Assembly: GCF_000359585.1 (NCBI RefSeq)
Contig: NZ_APMH01000004.1
Location: 62,001-126,000, forward strand
DNA length: 64,000 nucleotides
Direction of reading: 5' to 3'
Source: Clostridium tyrobutyricum DSM 2637 = ATCC 25755 = JCM 11008
GTDB taxonomy: Bacteria; Bacillota; Clostridia; Clostridiales; Clostridiaceae
In this document: in pieces, positions 61,222-64,000 of the stretch
Numbering within the stretch: position 1 is the first letter of the stretch
How the letters are laid out: each line of letters opens with the position of its first letter
Position numbers and translations under genes: made by a program
The notes under the pieces: generated by a model
What the model saw: only the letters and a program-made list of their open reading frames with translations
Told to the model about the DNA's origin: nothing
The model's database searches: none

Positions 61222-62349
61222 CTAAATATTTAAAATTCTCATTATTCTCTCAGATGTTTTCTCTATCAACATCTTCCCATTTTTCATGGCATCTTCAAGT
61301 GACATAGGTTTATCTACTATAGAAAAAATGCTCTCAAATCCTTTATTATAAAGTGTTTCTGCATTTTTTCCTATTCCACCTGCAATAGCTAAAACAGGAA
61401 TTCCATATTTGTCGGCCACTTTGGCAACACCAAAAGGCGTCTTTCCAAAAGCAGTCTGAAAATCTATCATGCCTTCTCCCGTAAAAATTAAATCTGCATC
61501 TTTGATTTTTTCATCAAGTTTTGTAATATCTATAACTATATCTATTCCTCTCTTTAAATTGGAGTTCAAGAATACCATCACTCCAGCACCAAGTCCCCCG
61601 GCTGCACCTGAACCTGGAATATTTACTATATCCATATTTAAATTATTTTTAATAATATTGGCATAATGAGCAAGATTTTTATCTAAAATCTTAACCATAT
61701 CTCCATCAGCTCCTTTTTGTGGTCCAAATACATGGGAAGCTCCTTCCCTGCCACAAAGTGGATTGTCAACATCACAGGCGGCTGTTACAGTACATTTGCC
61801 TATTCTAGAATCTATACTTGACATGTCTATAGAATGAAGTTTACAAAGACTTCCCCCACCATGTCCAATATCTTCTCCATTTATATCAAGGAACTTTACA
61901 CCTAACGCCTTTGCCATTCCTATTCCTCCATCATTAGTAGCACTTCCTCCAAGTCCTATTATTATATTTGTACATCCCTTGTCCATTGCATCCTTTATAA
62001 GCTGGCCTGTCCCATAGGACGTCGTTTTCATAGGATCTCTTTCCTCTTTTGAAATAAGAGGAAGCCCAGATGCAGCCGCCATCTCTATTATCGCAGTCTT
62101 TCCATCTCCAAGAATACCATAAAAAGCATTTACATCCTTTAAAACAGGTCCTTTAACCGATTTATAAATTATTTTACCACCAGTACTGTCCACAAGGGAT
62201 TGAACTGTTCCCTCGCCTCCATCTGCCATTGGTATTTTTTCAATAATTGGATCATTTACAACTTTCAATATACCTTTTTCTATGCTATCTGCTACTTCCA
62301 TGGCAGTTAAACTACCTTTATATGAATCAGGTGCAATTACAATTTTCAT
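61222..62349 (-). CDS. garK: Glycerate kinase type I (GlxK/GarK family)
   Basis: 375 residues. APDSYKGSLTAMEVADSIEK, IPMADGGEGTVQSLVDST, GLGGSATNDGGIGMAKALG and TGEGMIDFQTAFGKTPFGVA are the family hallmarks. It phosphorylates D-glycerate to 2-phosphoglycerate. It has a good AAGGAG before the ATG and no operon partner in the same direction. Length is normal. Confidence 0.93.
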   Translation of the reverse strand: MKIVIAPDSYKGSLTAMEVADSIEKGILKVVNDPIIEKIPMADGGEGTVQSLVDSTGGKIIYKSVKGPVLKDVNAFYGILGDGKTAIIEMAAASGLPLISKEERDPMKTTSYGTGQLIKDAMDKGCTNIIIGLGGSATNDGGIGMAKALGVKFLDINGEDIGHGGGSLCKLHSIDMSSIDSRIGKCTVTAACDVDNPLCGREGASHVFGPQKGADGDMVKILDKNLAHYANIIKNNLNMDIVNIPGSGAAGGLGAGVMVFLNSNLKRGIDIVIDITKLDEKIKDADLIFTGEGMIDFQTAFGKTPFGVAKVADKYGIPVLAIAGGIGKNAETLYNKGFESIFSIVDKPMSLEDAMKNGKMLIEKTSERIMRILNI

Positions 62350-62582
62350 TTTCTCACTCCTTAAATATTTATATATTTTCTAATTATAAACCCTATTTTG
62401 TATTATAAATAGTTTAATGAAATTAATATAGTATTCTAATTTACTTTATCCATATTATACAATGAAAAATCAAGTATTATAGTATAAAATAACATTTTAT
62501 GAAAATTTTTTACTTATATGTTGATTTTGTTATTTTTTGAGTTATAATATTAAGTAATTTTCATAACTAGGGGGAGTAAAAA

Positions 62583-63146
62583 TTGATAGAACTGTCATTC
62601 ATGATGCAATACTTAAAAAAGCCGAGAGCAACAGGGGCTGTATTACCAAGTTCAAGATATCTTGCCAACAAAATGATAATGGATATTGATTTTAAAAGGG
62701 CAAAATGTATAGTTGAATATGGACCAGGTACAGGAGTGTTTACAGAAAAAATACTTGAAAACAGAAATTCGGAAACTACGGTAATACTTTTTGAATACAA
62801 TGAAAAATTTTATAATTTACTTAAATACAAATTCAAAAATGAAGACAACTTGTTTATTGTACATGATTCATGTGAAAATATTGAGAGATACCTAAATAAA
62901 TACAATGTTGAAGATATAGATTATATAATATCAGGTCTTCCTTTTGCAAGCCTGCCAAAATCCACCTCAATAAATATATTGGAAGAGACAAAACAACTGC
63001 TTAATCAATCTAATGGAAGATTTATAACCTTCCAATATACCTTATTAAAAGTTAAATTTTTAAAACATTATTTTAAAGATATTAAAGTGAAGCGAGAATT
63101 CAGAAATATACCTCCTGCATATGTTTTAAGTTGCATAAATAAATAA
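62583..63146 (+). CDS. SAM-dependent methyltransferase (phospholipid N-methyltransferase-like)
   Basis: 187 residues from TTG 62583, behind GGGGGAG. The SAM motif is VEYGPGTGVFTEKILENR, and YIISGLPFASLPKSTSINIL corresponds to the N/D-P-P-F/Y-like catalytic segment seen as SGLPF. The family includes PmtA-type phosphatidylethanolamine N-methyltransferases and rRNA dimethylase-like proteins; the PSSRYLANKM start (GAVLPSSRYLA) is typical of the PmtA group. No other lipid gene is nearby, so the substrate remains uncertain. Confidence 0.8.
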   Translation: MIELSFMMQYLKKPRATGAVLPSSRYLANKMIMDIDFKRAKCIVEYGPGTGVFTEKILENRNSETTVILFEYNEKFYNLLKYKFKNEDNLFIVHDSCENIERYLNKYNVEDIDYIISGLPFASLPKSTSINILEETKQLLNQSNGRFITFQYTLLKVKFLKHYFKDIKVKREFRNIPPAYVLSCINK

Positions 63147-63232
63147 TTAAATTCCCGATAATAGTTTTCTTAATTGATGAATATGTTAAAATAATATTGT
63201 GCATACAATATTCAAGAATAGAGGCGATACAT

Positions 63233-63982
63233 TTGATAGATATAAAAACAGAAAAGGAAATAGGCTATATGGCCGCTGCAGGAAAAATATTAACAGCATG
63301 CCATAGGGAAATTGCAAAAATAATAAAACCAGGTATAACTACCATGGAAATAGATAATTTTGTAGAAAAATTTTTAAAAAAGCATAACGCCACACCTGAA
63401 CAAAAAGGTTATATGGGATTTCCATATGCTACATGTGCTTCTGTAAATGATGAAATCTGTCATGGATTTCCGTCTGATACTCCTTTAAAGGATGGCGATA
63501 TTGTAACTATAGATATGGTTGTAAATTTAAACGGTTGGCTCGCTGATTCAGCATGGTCCTATGGAGTTGGAAATATATCCAAACAGGCAAAGGATCTTTT
63601 GAAAGTTACTAAAGATTGCCTTTATAGGGGCATAGAAAAAGCTGTCATAGGAAATCATATTGGCGATATAGGACACGAAATACAAACTTATGCAGAATCT
63701 CTTGGATACTCGGTAGTAAGGGATTATACAGGACACGGAATCGGTCAGGAAATGCATGATGATATAAGCGTTCCCCATTGCGGAAAACCTGGAAGAGGTC
63801 TTAAACTCAGAGAGGGAATGGTTATTACAATAGAACCTATGATAAATATAGGTACCTATAGAACTACTTTGGATAAGAATGGATGGACAGCACGTACAGA
63901 AGATGGAAGTCTTTCAGCACAATATGAACACACTCTTGCAATAACCAAAAATGGGCCTTTAGTTTTAACTGAACAGAATTAA
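63233..63982 (+). CDS. map: Methionine aminopeptidase, type I
   Basis: 249 residues from TTG 63233 (GAGGCG upstream; the longer frame adds 12 atypical residues). KGYMGFPYATCASVNDEICHG, GDIVTIDMVVNLNGWLADSAW (metal Asp pair region), GHGIGQEMHDDISVPH (His), TIEPMINIG and QYEHTLAIT (Glu ligands) are present. It removes the N-terminal Met from nascent proteins in the cytoplasm. It is likely an additional copy to the ribosomal-operon map gene, as no ribosomal genes are near. The final 18 bases of the window hold nothing recognisable. Confidence 0.93.
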   Translation: MIDIKTEKEIGYMAAAGKILTACHREIAKIIKPGITTMEIDNFVEKFLKKHNATPEQKGYMGFPYATCASVNDEICHGFPSDTPLKDGDIVTIDMVVNLNGWLADSAWSYGVGNISKQAKDLLKVTKDCLYRGIEKAVIGNHIGDIGHEIQTYAESLGYSVVRDYTGHGIGQEMHDDISVPHCGKPGRGLKLREGMVITIEPMINIGTYRTTLDKNGWTARTEDGSLSAQYEHTLAITKNGPLVLTEQN

Positions 63983-64000
63983 TACAATCAAGAAGGTATG

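Overview
The window is strongly AT-rich, uses many TTG and GTG starts behind strong AGGAGG-type ribosome binding sites, and is dominated by anaerobic fermentative pathways. This fits a Clostridium of the C. kluyveri / C. carboxidivorans / C. ljungdahlii type. The genus-level call rests on gene content and my memory of family sequences; no search was run. No rRNA, tRNA, CRISPR array, insertion sequence or complete prophage was seen.

Region 1 (1-17248, all minus strand) is a selenium/molybdenum-type purine catabolism locus. It encodes two tandem Bmp-type nucleoside/purine-binding lipoproteins, their ABC ATPase and two permeases, then XdhC, a MoeA-like protein and MoaC for molybdenum hydroxylase maturation. 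These are followed by diaminopropionate ammonia-lyase (DpaL/YgeX), a D-aminoacylase-type amidohydrolase, YgeY, a dihydropyrimidinase/hydantoinase, SsnA, a PreA-like flavoprotein with two 4Fe-4S clusters, and a MobA-like nucleotidyltransferase cut by the window edge. The set resembles purine/urate-to-diaminopropionate clusters, but no ygfK or ygeW and no molybdenum hydroxylase itself is present in the window. A YheO-type regulator (17644-18303) reads away from the locus.

Region 2 (18308-27080) is mixed housekeeping and accessory DNA: a siroheme/4Fe-4S nitrite/sulfite reductase with a divergent LysR regulator, a macrodomain protein, an HD hydrolase, an orphan YopX protein, an SdpI-like membrane protein, an LD-carboxypeptidase, a TPR protein, a HAD phosphatase and ThiW. 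Region 3 (27281-35180) is a 4-hydroxybutyrate block: 4-hydroxybutyryl-CoA dehydratase, a NifU-like scaffold, a CoA transferase with an extra Cys-rich N-terminal domain, a permease, an unusual phosphofructokinase, a sugar-transporter remnant and 4-hydroxybutyrate dehydrogenase.

Region 4 (35213-49989) is a myo-inositol locus: iolI, iolD, iolE, iolB, three Gfo/Idh/MocA dehydrogenases, an inositol-type transporter, a split transketolase, a second MFS transporter and an AraC regulator. Five copies of a 17-bp element (GCAAGAAATCTATAGAA on the minus strand), each 17-18 bp from a TATAMT -10 box, appear to define its regulon. No iolC, iolJ or iolA is present here.

Region 5 (50155-56112) is the most unusual part: an operon of a dedicated acyl carrier protein, an AMP-forming acyl ligase, a LuxE-like acyl-protein synthetase and a LuxC-like acyl reductase. 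It has a near-perfect sigma-54 promoter, two matched upstream sites, and a sigma-54 activator gene directly downstream. No luxA or luxB is present, so this looks like a dedicated, conditionally expressed acyl-to-aldehyde pathway rather than bioluminescence. Region 6 (56185-64000) holds lactate dehydrogenase, an oxidoreductase, RpiA, an RpiR regulator, an M20 amidohydrolase, glycerate kinase, a SAM methyltransferase and methionine aminopeptidase.
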